This document shows positions 8,817 through 17,348 of a DNA stretch of 64,000 nucleotides, in pieces; position 1 is the first letter of the stretch; the number at the start of each line of letters is the position of its first letter. The stretch covers positions 428,604 to 492,603 of the forward strand of contig CANJMF010000001.1 of the NCBI GenBank assembly GCA_947475895.1, written 5' to 3'. Source of the stretch: Fidelibacterota bacterium. Its GTDB lineage: Bacteria > Pseudomonadota > Alphaproteobacteria > Rhodospirillales > Rhodospirillaceae. The position numbers were made by a program, and so were the translations under genes. The notes below the pieces were generated by a model. The model saw nothing but the letters and a program-made list of their open reading frames with translations. It was not told where the DNA came from and ran no database searches.

Positions 8817-10787
8817 TTAGGCGATTTCGCTGATGTGGCTGTCGCCGTCGTTGGCGCCGCCCAGGAACGACGTCCAATCGAAGGCGTCTTCCTCGGTGAT
8901 ATTAAAGCTTTGCGCCCATACCGGATCGCCCACGCGCTGTTCGCTCGAGGTTTGGATTTGCTTCTCGGCGCGCAGCAGGTTGCGTTCGGTCACGACGGCC
9001 AGGCGGCCGACGTTGTGGTCTTTGTAAACCGACAGCGCCATGCGGAACGCTTCCGACGATTGGCGCATGTATTCCCATTCGCCGGTGTGCTTGGCCAACA
9101 GAAACAAGGCCGAACCTAATGTGTTTTGGATCGAGGCCCATTGCAGCGGCGCGGTGTCGGGCGTGCGCACATGTAAAGACGAGACGCAGCAACGCACGGC
9201 GTACTCAAGGATCGGCACGCTGCGCACGTTGTCGCCGTACACCTGCAGAATTTGCGCAAGCGAGTTCGAGATTTCCGACCAACGGATCGGGTGCGAATAT
9301 TTATTGAATACCTGACGCGCGGCTTGGCAGGCGTGAATGGCTTCACGCAATGCGTTGTCGTCGCCAACCGCCAGATCGACCTTATACAGCACGCAGCCCA
9401 GGCGATATTTCACCAGGCCCCAGTCGACGCTTTGGCGGCGCCGTGAAATGTGCATCAGCGCGCGGCGATAAGCATCGGCGGCTTGCTCAAGCCATTCCGT
9501 GTCGTTCGAACGTTCGGCGATGATCTGCAGAACAAGGCCCAACTGCTGATACAGCTGGCCCAGAATCGGTCCGTGTTCGGTGCTCGTCAGTTCCACGGCG
9601 GCGCGCCAGGCTTCGACGGCCGTGTGATACCAGCTGCGGTCACCTTCCAACTGCGCGTTCACGGCGCAAACATTGCCGTAGCAAAACAAGATGCTCGCGC
9701 GTTCGCCGGGTTCCATGGAGTTCGGAGCTTCGAGGCCCATTTCGCGCGAATTGGCGGCAAGGGCCGGCAAGACGGACCGCAAAATGCGCCCCTGCGGGAA
9801 ACTGCGCGGATCGATGGCGGCCAAAACGACGGCGCGAATCAACGCGACCCAATCCGTATAAAAATCCACCGGCACCGTCAGGTAGTTCACGGCGGTGAAG
9901 CGGCCTGGGCGTTCACCCGGCGACGATGTGGTCGAAATGAAATGCAGTTCGATGTTGCGTCCGGTGGGGTCGATGTTGCCCCAGATCAGCAGGTCGGCGT
10001 TTTGCGCGCTCATCCAGCTACGGCCTTCGCGTGCGGCGCGCTTCATCACGTCGTCGTTGAAGGTGGCGTTCGCATCGCTCAAGCCCGGCACGAAGCGGCT
10101 AAGGTCGCGATCCACGGCCATCGCGCGCACGCCGGGAATGCCCTCTAAGGCTTGCAGCAAAACTTTGTGCTGCATGTCTTCGAAATCGTCGCGCAGTTTG
10201 CCGACCAGAATCAGAATATCGGAGGGCGCAGGGTTCTTGGCTTTCTTGCCCGGGCGGCGCGTCGGGTCTTTCACGACGGCGTCAAAAATCTTTTCGATGA
10301 AATTGAGTTTGCGTTCGCCGATCAGATTGACTGGCAGCGGCCGACCAAGACGGACCGGCGGTGGCGCAAGGGCATTGCTTTCGGTGTTAACGGGCACCGG
10401 CAGGTTGGACGCGACGGATTTATAAGCGGCCGCGCGAATCGGATCGTTGGTGCCTTCCGGCGCGCGCATGCGCCGCGCCAGCTTGGTCATAACCTTCAGC
10501 GCGGTATTGGGATCGGCTTCGACGATTCGCAAGAACTCGTCGCGCGGAATGGCTTTCAACGTGACCGCGCCGCGGGCGCGGGCGGTGTTGGCGCGGGGCG
10601 CGTTGTCGAGAATGCCCATCTCGCCGAACAATTCGCCGGCTTTCAGGCGAGCGAGAACGACCAAACCATCAGGTCCGTCCTTCAACTGCTCGACAGAGCC
10701 TTCCAAAATCTCGAAGGCCCAGTGGCTGTCATCGCCCTGGCGATAAATGATCTCGCCGTCTTTGAAAGATTTGGTGACCGTTTGCAC
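8817..10787 (-). CDS. Cyclic-nucleotide-binding domain protein with C-terminal TPR-like region
   Basis: This is a 656-aa soluble protein. Residues 1-115 form a CRP/FNR-type cNMP-binding domain (GEIIYRQGDDSHWAFEILEG, then GELFGEMGILDNAPRANTARA as the phosphate-binding cassette). No helix-turn-helix follows. Residues about 185-330 contain an ADLLIWGNIDPTGRNIELHF segment resembling the nucleotide-cyclase-associated/TolB-like N-terminal fold. Residues about 360-630 are helical TPR-like repeats (AADAYRRALMHI, AVRCCVSSL, SSEAFRMALSVY). It probably links cyclic-nucleotide level to protein-protein interactions; the effector is unknown. A 22-nt palindrome lies about 138 nt upstream. Confidence 0.75.
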   Translation of the reverse strand: MQTVTKSFKDGEIIYRQGDDSHWAFEILEGSVEQLKDGPDGLVVLARLKAGELFGEMGILDNAPRANTARARGAVTLKAIPRDEFLRIVEADPNTALKVMTKLARRMRAPEGTNDPIRAAAYKSVASNLPVPVNTESNALAPPPVRLGRPLPVNLIGERKLNFIEKIFDAVVKDPTRRPGKKAKNPAPSDILILVGKLRDDFEDMQHKVLLQALEGIPGVRAMAVDRDLSRFVPGLSDANATFNDDVMKRAAREGRSWMSAQNADLLIWGNIDPTGRNIELHFISTTSSPGERPGRFTAVNYLTVPVDFYTDWVALIRAVVLAAIDPRSFPQGRILRSVLPALAANSREMGLEAPNSMEPGERASILFCYGNVCAVNAQLEGDRSWYHTAVEAWRAAVELTSTEHGPILGQLYQQLGLVLQIIAERSNDTEWLEQAADAYRRALMHISRRRQSVDWGLVKYRLGCVLYKVDLAVGDDNALREAIHACQAARQVFNKYSHPIRWSEISNSLAQILQVYGDNVRSVPILEYAVRCCVSSLHVRTPDTAPLQWASIQNTLGSALFLLAKHTGEWEYMRQSSEAFRMALSVYKDHNVGRLAVVTERNLLRAEKQIQTSSEQRVGDPVWAQSFNITEEDAFDWTSFLGGANDGDSHISEIA

Positions 10788-10924
10788 GGGCGTTCCCGGA
10801 CCATAAACGCTGTTGTGTCGCGCTTCTGCGCGGCTCGAGGGTCACTCTCGCGGGGAACGGTTTAATAAACGTTAAGTCGCGGTAGAAGCGGCGAGTCCTG
10901 AGAGGTGGTGCCCGTTCGTCATAT

Positions 10925-10946
10925 TAATAGTGCATATGCACTATTA
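10925..10946. promoter_or_regulatory. Palindromic operator candidate at the MarR gene 3' end
   Basis: The core AATAGTGCATATGCACTATT (10926-10945) is a perfect 20-nt inverted repeat, extended by one T/A pair on each side. It overlaps the stop codon of the MarR gene and faces the cyclic-nucleotide-binding gene. It matches the palindrome at 11400-11419 at nearly every position, which supports binding by the MarR protein. Confidence 0.65.
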
Positions 10947-11399
10947 TTTGGCCACTTCTGCCGCATTTGCCATAAGGGTCAGAAGCTGGCCGGCATGCCC
11001 GGTACCCAGCGCCTTGCTCATCCGGGTTTGAGCTTGCTGCCAGTGTATAATCGCCTTTTCCAAAGTCGCTTCGCCTGTCTCCGTCAGGAGGAGCGCATCG
11101 GGCCGCCGCCCCGAACCGCCGCCGGTGATGATCAGGTCGGCCCGTCGCAGGGGCTTCAGGTTCCGGCTCAGGGTCGTGCGATCCATGGCGAGCTTACGCG
11201 CGACGCGGCCCGCCGAAGCGTCTTGGGTCGCGGATATGGCAATTAATATGTTGAATTGATTGGCATTTAGCCCGCTCGGCGCCAAGGCTTCATCGAACAT
11301 CCGTGTGACCGCACGCGCGGTTTTACGGGCGTGATGGCACAGGCAAACTTCGATAATGCCTTGAGGTAGGGGGCCATTGGCGGCAGAATGCGACTTCAT
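10944..11399 (-). CDS. MarR family transcriptional regulator
   Basis: This 151-aa winged-helix regulator has a helical N-terminal dimerisation region (CHHARKTARAVTRMFDEAL). The recognition helix region reads AGRVARKLAMDRTTLSRNLKPL, followed by the wing GGGSGRRPDALLLTETG. NQFNILIAIS is typical of MarR proteins. The ligand is unknown. The start codon directly abuts the 20-nt palindrome at 11400-11419, leaving no Shine-Dalgarno sequence, so translation may be leaderless or coupled to the 90-aa gene that ends 15 nt upstream. Autoregulation is likely. Confidence 0.87.
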   Translation of the reverse strand: MKSHSAANGPLPQGIIEVCLCHHARKTARAVTRMFDEALAPSGLNANQFNILIAISATQDASAGRVARKLAMDRTTLSRNLKPLRRADLIITGGGSGRRPDALLLTETGEATLEKAIIHWQQAQTRMSKALGTGHAGQLLTLMANAAEVAK

Positions 11400-11419
11400 A
11401 ATAATGTATATACACTATT
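11400..11419. promoter_or_regulatory. Palindromic operator candidate at the MarR start
   Basis: AATAATGTATATACACTATT is a 20-nt inverted repeat with one mismatched pair. It lies immediately upstream of the MarR start codon and overlaps the stop codon of the 90-aa gene (11415-11417). It is the near-twin of the palindrome at 10926-10945, differing at three positions. Confidence 0.65.
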
Positions 11420-11687
11420 TTTGGAGGTTCGCCCCGCCTTCTTCGCTGGAGTCGCGCTTAATGGCGCCTTGGTAAACGCGGGCGGTATGGCCCTCGTGGT
11501 GCACGGCCACAAAGCGGTTACCGTTGGCATCCACGCCGAATTCCAAGGTCATGGCGCCGTTTTCCAGTTTCGCCGCAACGTCGGCGTCCTTCATTGCCAA
11601 GGCCTTGGCAATCGCGCCTATCAGCGCGCCAATCTCGGTGTACATTTCCCGCGTCTCCGCAGGCTGTGATTTCGATTCGGAATTCAT
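11415..11687 (-). CDS. Small hypothetical protein next to MarR
   Basis: This 90-aa protein starts at the ATG giving MNSESK; a longer reading upstream overlaps the divergent fasciclin gene and is unlikely. It is cytoplasmic and without cysteines. The N-terminal half is helical (EIGALIGAIAKALAMKDADVAAKL); the C-terminal half looks beta-rich (GAMTLEFGVDANGNRFVAVHHEG). I do not recognise the family. It is probably co-transcribed with the MarR gene, which begins 15 nt downstream. A palindrome overlaps its stop codon. Confidence 0.6.
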   Translation of the reverse strand: MNSESKSQPAETREMYTEIGALIGAIAKALAMKDADVAAKLENGAMTLEFGVDANGNRFVAVHHEGHTARVYQGAIKRDSSEEGGANLQK

Positions 11688-11729
11688 GGCGCTAACTTGG
11701 CGGCGGCGCGGCGGAAAAGGAAGCGTTTC

Positions 11730-12203
11730 ATGTGGTTCAAAGCTTGCGGAGTTTTGGTGGCTGCGGGGATTTTTGTGTCGGGCAGCGCCTGGAGCAAAAA
11801 TTTGCTCGAGACCGCCGCCGACGCCGGCACCTTTACCATTTTTCTCGCAGCCGTGAAGGCCACGGGCCTGGCCGAGCCGTTGTCGCAACCGGGGCCGATC
11901 ACGCTGCTGGCGCCCACCGACGACGCCTTTGCGAAACTTCCCAAGGAAGCGCTCGAAGGTTTGCTAAAGCCCGAGAATCGCGACAAGACACGCAAATTGC
12001 TCAGCTTCCATATTATCGTCGGAAAAGTGACGACGCGCGAAATCATGGGCAAGCGTCTCGAAGCGGCGACGGTCGAAGGCGGTTCGCGGCTGATCGACGC
12101 CACAAAAGGCATTAAGATCGATGACGCGCGGGTCATCAAAGCGGACATCGTCGCCGACAACGGCTACATTCAGGTGATCGACACCGTGATTATGCCCAAG
12201 TAA
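11730..12203 (+). CDS. Secreted fasciclin (FAS1) domain protein
   Basis: This is a 157-aa single-FAS1 protein. The ATG at 11730 has a GGA-type ribosome site and gives a good signal peptide (residues 1-22, ending SAWS). The FAS1 fold follows with its conserved H1 and H2 regions: ITLLAPTDDAFAKLP and LLSFHIIVGKVTTREI, ending with NGYIQVIDTVIMP. Such domains mediate adhesion in the periplasm or outside the cell. It is divergent from the 90-aa/MarR pair with 42 nt between starts, so it may share their operator region. Confidence 0.88.
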   Translation: MWFKACGVLVAAGIFVSGSAWSKNLLETAADAGTFTIFLAAVKATGLAEPLSQPGPITLLAPTDDAFAKLPKEALEGLLKPENRDKTRKLLSFHIIVGKVTTREIMGKRLEAATVEGGSRLIDATKGIKIDDARVIKADIVADNGYIQVIDTVIMPK

Positions 12204-12234
12204 ATGTTGTGACCGTCTCAGTGAAGCGTTGCCC

Positions 12235-13077
12235 ATGAAATTTGTCAGTTACGAATACTCGCAGGGTCCAAGTTTCGGCGCCATCATCGGCGACGGCATT
12301 GTCGATCTTTCCGACGTTGGGCCTTCGCTCCGGTCCGTGCTCGCGACCGGCCCCCTCGACAATCTTCAGGCCGTTGCCGCCAAGCGCAAACCCACCGTGG
12401 CGCTCGATCACGTTGTTCTTCTCCAAGTTATTCCCGACGCCGCGCGCATCATTTGCGTTGGCCGCAATTATCACGATCACGCCATGGAAATGGGCGGCAA
12501 ACCGCCGGCGCCTTTCCCGCAGTTGTTCATGCGCACGCCGCAATCGCTGGTCGGCCACCGCCAATCCATCGTCTGCCCCAGTGCATCGTCCCATTACGAC
12601 TATGAAGGCGAAATGGCCGTGATCATCGGCCGGGGCGGACGGCGCATCGCGCCCGATCGCGCGCTCTCGCACGTGGCCGGCTACACCTGCTTCTTCGACG
12701 GTAGTGTGCGCGATTTCCAAGAGCATTCGTTCACCGCCGGCAAAAACTTCGATTCCTCCGGCTCCTGCGGCCCGTGGCTGGTCCCGGCCGCCGAAGTGCC
12801 CGATCCGCAAAACCTCTTGCTCACCACGCGCGTGAACGGCGAAGTGCTGCAACAAGCCAACACCAAAACGATGATGCATTCCGTGGCCGCGATCATTTCC
12901 TATATCTCCACGTTCACGCATCTCGAGCCGGGCGATGTGATTGCGACGGGTACGCCCGCGGGCGTCGGGGCTGCGCGCACGCCGCCGCGCTGGCTGCGTC
13001 CCGGCGACAAGATCGAAGTCGAGCTTCAAAACGTCGGCACCTTGGCCAACACCGTCATCTCAGAGCCGTCGGTCTAA
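12235..13077 (+). CDS. Fumarylacetoacetate hydrolase family protein
   Basis: This 280-aa protein belongs to the FAH family, whose members hydrolyse, decarboxylate or isomerise acylpyruvate-type diketo acids. IICVGRNYHDHAMEMG opens the catalytic domain. YDYEGEMAVIIGRGG supplies the metal-binding glutamates, FFDGSVRDFQ the aspartate, and GDVIATGTPAGVG the C-terminal signature. The start at ATG 12235 is preferred to a TTG two codons earlier. It precedes the ABC importer genes on the same strand by about 100 nt, but a shared role is not evident. Confidence 0.87.
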   Translation: MKFVSYEYSQGPSFGAIIGDGIVDLSDVGPSLRSVLATGPLDNLQAVAAKRKPTVALDHVVLLQVIPDAARIICVGRNYHDHAMEMGGKPPAPFPQLFMRTPQSLVGHRQSIVCPSASSHYDYEGEMAVIIGRGGRRIAPDRALSHVAGYTCFFDGSVRDFQEHSFTAGKNFDSSGSCGPWLVPAAEVPDPQNLLLTTRVNGEVLQQANTKTMMHSVAAIISYISTFTHLEPGDVIATGTPAGVGAARTPPRWLRPGDKIEVELQNVGTLANTVISEPSV

Positions 13078-13179
13078 GCGCACCAGCGCTTTGGTCTTGG
13101 CGATTCGGGCGGCGCTCTCTATGGTTTTCTCACGTATTTCCCCGGGCCCTCGCGCTGCCAATCGGAATTCGGCTCCTTC

Positions 13180-14115
13180 ATGTGGTCCCACCTGCTTCGG
13201 CGCGTTCTGATCGGCATTCCCACGCTGTGGGTCATCATCACGATTTGTTTTTTTCTGATGCGCCTTACGCCCGGCGGGCCGTTCGATTTCGAAGCCCCGG
13301 TGCCGCCCGAGATCATGGCCAACTTGCGCGCGCGCTATCACTTGGACGAGCCGCTGTGGCAGCAATACCTGTCCTACATCTGGCATCTGCTGCAAGGCGA
13401 CCTGGGGCCCTCCTTCAAGGAGAAGGACTTCACCGTCGGCGAGCTGATTGCGCAAAGCTTGCCGGTCAGTTTTCAAAACGGGCTCAGTGCCATGGTGTTG
13501 GCGCTTCTCATCGGCATTCCGGCGGGCATTTTCGCAGCCCTTCGTCAAAACAAAGCCAGCGACTATGTCGTCTCGGGTCTATCCATGACCGGCATCGTCG
13601 TGCCGACCTTCGTGACAAGTCAGCTCGCCATTCTCATCTTCGGTGTTTGGCTTAAGGACACGGCCTTTCATCTTCCCGCCGGCGGTTGGGACAACGGCAA
13701 ATTCCAAAACCGCATTCTGCCGGTGATTTGCCTGGCACTTCCCTACATCGCTTATATCGCGCGGCTCATGCGCGGCTCCATGATCGAGACCTTGCGCGCC
13801 AACTTCATCCGCACCGCGCGCGCCAAAGGTCTTCCGTACCATGCGATCATCGTGCGCCACGCGCTCAAGACCGCGCTCATGCCGGTCGTTACCTATCTCG
13901 GTCCCACCACCGCCTTCATCCTCACCGGATCCATGGTGATCGAGACGATCTTCCAAATCCCCGGCATCGGGCGCTATTTCGTGCTGGGCGCGCTCAACCG
14001 CAACTACACGCTGGTCATGGGCGTCACCATCGTCAGCGCCGCTCTAATTATTCTTATGAACATCCTGGTCGATCTCATCTATCGCGTCCTCGATCCCAAG
14101 GTGCGCCATGAGTGA
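13180..14115 (+). CDS. Opp/Dpp-type ABC importer permease, first subunit
   Basis: This 311-aa inner-membrane permease belongs to the DppB/OppB family. TM1 is at residues 9-29 (VLIGIPTLWVIITICFFLM). GGPFDFEAPVPPEI is the family's periplasmic signature. The EAA coupling loop reads ETLRANFIRTARAKGLP near residues 204-220. PGIGRYFVLGALNRNY near the C-terminus is typical. It overlaps the next permease gene by eight bases, opening a four-gene operon. No substrate-binding protein gene precedes it. Confidence 0.93.
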   Translation: MWSHLLRRVLIGIPTLWVIITICFFLMRLTPGGPFDFEAPVPPEIMANLRARYHLDEPLWQQYLSYIWHLLQGDLGPSFKEKDFTVGELIAQSLPVSFQNGLSAMVLALLIGIPAGIFAALRQNKASDYVVSGLSMTGIVVPTFVTSQLAILIFGVWLKDTAFHLPAGGWDNGKFQNRILPVICLALPYIAYIARLMRGSMIETLRANFIRTARAKGLPYHAIIVRHALKTALMPVVTYLGPTTAFILTGSMVIETIFQIPGIGRYFVLGALNRNYTLVMGVTIVSAALIILMNILVDLIYRVLDPKVRHE

Positions 14116-14989
14116 TGTAATCTTCGAAGGTCAGCCCGCCGGCCGCAGTTTGTGGCAGGACGCCTGGCACCGTCTCAGCGCCAACAAGGCCGCGGTCGTC
14201 AGCCTTGTAATTCTGATCGTGATCGCGTTGGTGTCGATCTTCGGGCCCTACTTCCTGCCGTGGCGCTATGACGAAATCGACTGGAACCACGTCGAAGCCC
14301 TGCCGCCCAATTTCGCACTCGGCCATTATCTCGGCACCGACACCGTCGGGCGTGACCTTCTCGCGCGCACGCTCATGGGCGGGCGCGTGTCGCTCACCGT
14401 TGGCCTGCTGGCCACGTCCGTCGCGCTGATCATCGGCATTACCGTGGGCTCCATCGCCGGCTTCGTCGGTGCCCGCGTCGATCAGGCGCTCATGCGCTTT
14501 GTCGACATTATGTACGTCGTGCCGTTCACTTTCCTCGTGATCATCCTCATGGTCATGTTCGGGCGCAACTTCGTGCTGATGTTCATCGCCATCGGCGCCG
14601 TCGAATGGCTCACCATGGCGCGCATCGTGCGCGGCCAAACACTCACCCTGAAGCACAAAGAATTTATCGACGCCGCCCGCGCTTCCGGCGGCAGCACGAC
14701 CAACATCATCCTGCGCCACATCATCCCCAACGTTCTGGGCGTCGTGATTGTCTACGTCACACTCACCATCCCGCAGGTGATCTTGTTCGAAAGCTTTCTC
14801 AGCTTTCTCGGCCTCGGCGTTCAAGAGCCCATGACCAGCTGGGGCGTGCTCATCAATGAAGGCGCGGCGGAACTCGAGATCAACCCCCGCACGCTCATCG
14901 TGCCGGCGGCCTTCATGACCATCACGCTGTTTTGCTTCAATTTCCTCGGCGACGGTCTGCGCGACGCCCTCGACCCCAACGACCGCTAA
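14108..14989 (+). CDS. Opp/Dpp-type ABC importer permease, second subunit
   Basis: This 293-aa permease of the DppC/OppC family partners the upstream subunit. An N-terminal cytoplasmic segment precedes TM1 (about 33-53). HYLGTDTVGRDLLARTLMGGRVSLTVG is cut here only by line, and its HYLGTDTVGRDL core is the OppC hallmark. The EAA loop EFIDAARASGGSTTNIILRH contacts the ATPase, and SFLGLGVQEPMTSWGVL is conserved. The stop overlaps the ATG of the next gene by one base (TAATG), so translation is coupled. Confidence 0.93.
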   Translation: MSDVIFEGQPAGRSLWQDAWHRLSANKAAVVSLVILIVIALVSIFGPYFLPWRYDEIDWNHVEALPPNFALGHYLGTDTVGRDLLARTLMGGRVSLTVGLLATSVALIIGITVGSIAGFVGARVDQALMRFVDIMYVVPFTFLVIILMVMFGRNFVLMFIAIGAVEWLTMARIVRGQTLTLKHKEFIDAARASGGSTTNIILRHIIPNVLGVVIVYVTLTIPQVILFESFLSFLGLGVQEPMTSWGVLINEGAAELEINPRTLIVPAAFMTITLFCFNFLGDGLRDALDPNDR

Positions 14990-15951
14990 TGGCCAACGTC
15001 CTCGACATCCGAAACCTCAACGTGCACTTTTCGGTGCGCGACGGCGATGTTCAAGCCGTCAGCGACGTGTCGCTCTCCGTTGCTAAGGGCGAATGCCTCG
15101 GCATTGTCGGTGAATCCGGTTCCGGTAAAAGCCAAACCTTCATGGCGGCCATGGGCTTGCTCGCCACCAACGGCCGCGCCACGGGCGAAGTGAATTTCCA
15201 CGGTCAGAACGTGCTTACGCTCTCGGAGTCCGCACGCAACACCTTACGCGGCAACCGCATGACCATGGTGTTCCAAGACCCCATGACGTCGCTCACGCCC
15301 CATATGCGCGTCGGCGCGCAATTGACGGAAGTGCTGCAGCGTCATCGCGGCCTCGACCGTACGCAAGCGCATCAACAAGCTGTCGCCATGCTCGCACGCG
15401 TGCACATCCCCGAAGCCGACCGGCGCATGGCCATGTATCCGCACGAGCTGTCGGGCGGGTTACGCCAGCGGGTGATGATCGCCATGGCGCTGCTGTGTGG
15501 GCCCGAACTTCTCATCGCCGACGAGCCCACCACCGCACTCGATGTCACCGTGCAGGCTCAGATTCTTGACGTCATCCGCGAGATGAAAGACACGCTCAAC
15601 ACCGCTGTCGTACTCATCACGCACGATCTCGGGGTCATCGCCGGTCTCGCCGATCATGTGGCGGTCATGTACGCGGGCCGCATTGTCGAAACCGGGGCCG
15701 CGCGCGACATTTTCATGGTGCCCAAGCATCCCTATACGCAAAGCTTACTTGCCTGCACACCGCGCCTCGACGAAGTCAAACGAACCTCCTTGACGACCAT
15801 CGCCGGCCAACCACCCAATCTCGAGCACCTGCCCACGGGCTGTGCCTTTCATCCGCGCTGTCCTTATGTGATGGCGCGCTGCCGCACCGAACGCCCGCCA
15901 TTGATCGGCGGCAAAGCCTGCTTCCTCGACCAATTGAGCCTCGCGTCATGA
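14989..15951 (+). CDS. Opp/Dpp-type ABC importer ATPase, first (OppD-like)
   Basis: This 320-aa ATPase starts at ATG 14989 (MANVLD), overlapping the permease stop. Walker A is GESGSGKS, the signature motif is [15 protein letters not shown], and Walker B is [12 protein letters not shown] with a following H-loop ITHDLG. The C-terminal oligopeptide-transport extension holds the cysteines of [14 protein letters not shown], known in this family to bind an Fe-S cluster. It energises import together with the second ATPase, whose ATG overlaps its TGA by four bases. Confidence 0.94.
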   Translation: MANVLDIRNLNVHFSVRDGDVQAVSDVSLSVAKGECLGIVGESGSGKSQTFMAAMGLLATNGRATGEVNFHGQNVLTLSESARNTLRGNRMTMVFQDPMTSLTPHMRVGAQLTEVLQRHRGLDRTQAHQQAVAMLARVHIPEADRRMAMYPHELSGGLRQRVMIAMALLCGPELLIADEPTTALDVTVQAQILDVIREMKDTLNTAVVLITHDLGVIAGLADHVAVMYAGRIVETGAARDIFMVPKHPYTQSLLACTPRLDEVKRTSLTTIAGQPPNLEHLPTGCAFHPRCPYVMARCRTERPPLIGGKACFLDQLSLAS

Positions 15952-16940
15952 GCGAAACGTTGCTGCGCGTGCGCGATCTGAAAGTGCATTTCCCCGTACG
16001 CATCGGCGGCGTTTTTGCCGGACGCTATCAAATGCTCAAAGCCGTCGACGGCGTCAGCTTCGATCTCAAGGCCGGCGAGACCCTGGGCATCGTGGGCGAA
16101 TCCGGCTGCGGAAAGTCCACCCTCGGCCGCGCCGTGCTGCGCTTGCTCCCCACCACCGCCGGCCATGTGGTGTGGCTGGGCGCCGACATGACCGAACTCG
16201 ACGGCGCTGCGCTCAAGGCCCGGCGCGAGAATATGCAGATCGTGTTTCAAGATCCGCTCGCCAGCTTGGATCCGCGCATGACCGCCGGCAACATCATCGC
16301 CGAACCTTTGCACAACTATCATCCCGAACTTGGCAAAGCCGAAATCGCCGCGCGCGTGTCCGAGATGATGACCCAAGTGGGTCTGCAGCCGTCCATGCTC
16401 AATCGCTATCCGCACGAATTTTCGGGCGGCCAATGCCAGCGCATCGGCATCGCGCGCGCAATGATCCTTAAGCCGAAACTCATCGTCTGCGATGAACCGG
16501 TCAGCGCCCTCGATGTGTCCATCCGCGCTCAGGTCGTGAACCTGCTGATGGATTTGCAGAAGGCGTTCGGTCTCTCCATGCTCTTCATCAGTCACGACCT
16601 CGCCGTTGTGCGCCACATCAGCCACCGCGTGCTGGTGCTGTATCTGGGGCGCATGATGGAGTTGTCAGGGCGCGAATCGCTCTACCGCGCCCCGCGCCAT
16701 CCCTACACCCAGGCGCTCATTTCCGCCGTGCCCATCCCCGACCCGGACAAAGAGCGCGCGAAGCCGAAGGTGCTTCTGTCTGGCGATCTTCCGTCACCGT
16801 TGACGCCGCCGTCGGGATGCGTGTTTCGCACGCGCTGCCGTAAGGCGACCGAGATCTGCGCGCGCGTGGCACCGGCCGCCGAGCTCATCGACGCCGACCA
16901 CACGGTCTGGTGCCATCATTGGCGAGAGGAATCGCCTTAA
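15948..16940 (+). CDS. Opp/Dpp-type ABC importer ATPase, second (OppF-like)
   Basis: This is a 330-aa ATPase. Walker A is GESGCGKS, the signature is FSGGQCQRIGIARAM, Walker B is LIVCDEPVSALD, and the H-loop is ISHDLAVV. The C-terminal cysteine motif CVFRTRCRKATEIC is present. Together with the three preceding genes it makes a complete heterotetrameric importer core. The usual periplasmic binding protein is missing from the operon and from the rest of the window, so the substrate (peptide, glutathione or other) is unknown. The adjacent gamma-glutamyltransferase hints at gamma-glutamyl peptides. Confidence 0.94.
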   Translation: MSETLLRVRDLKVHFPVRIGGVFAGRYQMLKAVDGVSFDLKAGETLGIVGESGCGKSTLGRAVLRLLPTTAGHVVWLGADMTELDGAALKARRENMQIVFQDPLASLDPRMTAGNIIAEPLHNYHPELGKAEIAARVSEMMTQVGLQPSMLNRYPHEFSGGQCQRIGIARAMILKPKLIVCDEPVSALDVSIRAQVVNLLMDLQKAFGLSMLFISHDLAVVRHISHRVLVLYLGRMMELSGRESLYRAPRHPYTQALISAVPIPDPDKERAKPKVLLSGDLPSPLTPPSGCVFRTRCRKATEICARVAPAAELIDADHTVWCHHWREESP

Positions 16941-16982
16941 AACACGTTTCCCAGCCTTTGCGCACGGCGTTATAACGGTCTT

Positions 16983-17348
16983 ATGAACGCCCCCACCTCC
17001 GACGATCCCGCGCTGTTTTTCGACTGCCACGTGTTCGTGTGCACCAATGTGCGCCCGCCGGGTCACGAGCGCGGCTCGTGCGCGCGCAAGAATGCCGTCG
17101 AGTTGCGCGATTATATGAAGGACAAGGCCAAGGCCCTGGGCCTCAAGGGTGTGCGCATCAATTCGGCGGGCTGTCTCGACCGCTGCGAGCTGGGCCCCGA
17201 CATGGTCATCTATCCCGAAGGCGTCTGGTATCACTACGATACCAAAGAGGACATCGACGAAATCCTCATCGAACACCTTCAAAAAGGCGGACGCGTGCCG
17301 CGCTTGATGCTCGATCCCAACACCACGCCGTCGAAGCCCGCGAAATGA
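16983..17348 (+). CDS. Thioredoxin-like [2Fe-2S] ferredoxin
   Basis: This is a 121-aa soluble electron carrier. The four cluster ligands are visible: Cys20 (HVFVCTN), Cys33 (RGSCA), Cys64 and Cys68 (AGCLDRCELGP). Their spacing is that of the thioredoxin-fold [2Fe-2S] family. VIYPEGVWYHYDTKEDIDEIL is conserved and typical. It lies 42 nt after the second importer ATPase, and its TGA overlaps the ATG of gamma-glutamyltransferase by four bases. The redox partner is not evident. Confidence 0.92.
   Translation: MNAPTSDDPALFFDCHVFVCTNVRPPGHERGSCARKNAVELRDYMKDKAKALGLKGVRINSAGCLDRCELGPDMVIYPEGVWYHYDTKEDIDEILIEHLQKGGRVPRLMLDPNTTPSKPAK

Noticed and set aside
12190..13029. Long open frame on the minus strand opposite the FAH gene
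   Set aside because: It mirrors codon bias of the real plus-strand gene, with histidine- and arginine-rich composition and no motif.
14075..14824. Minus-strand open frame opposite the second permease gene
   Set aside because: The product is rich in His, Asp and Glu with no hydrophobic core, typical of an antisense shadow.
17039..17344. Longer N-terminus for gamma-glutamyltransferase
   Set aside because: It lies in another frame of the ferredoxin gene, is arginine-rich, and would bury the clear signal peptide beginning at 17345.
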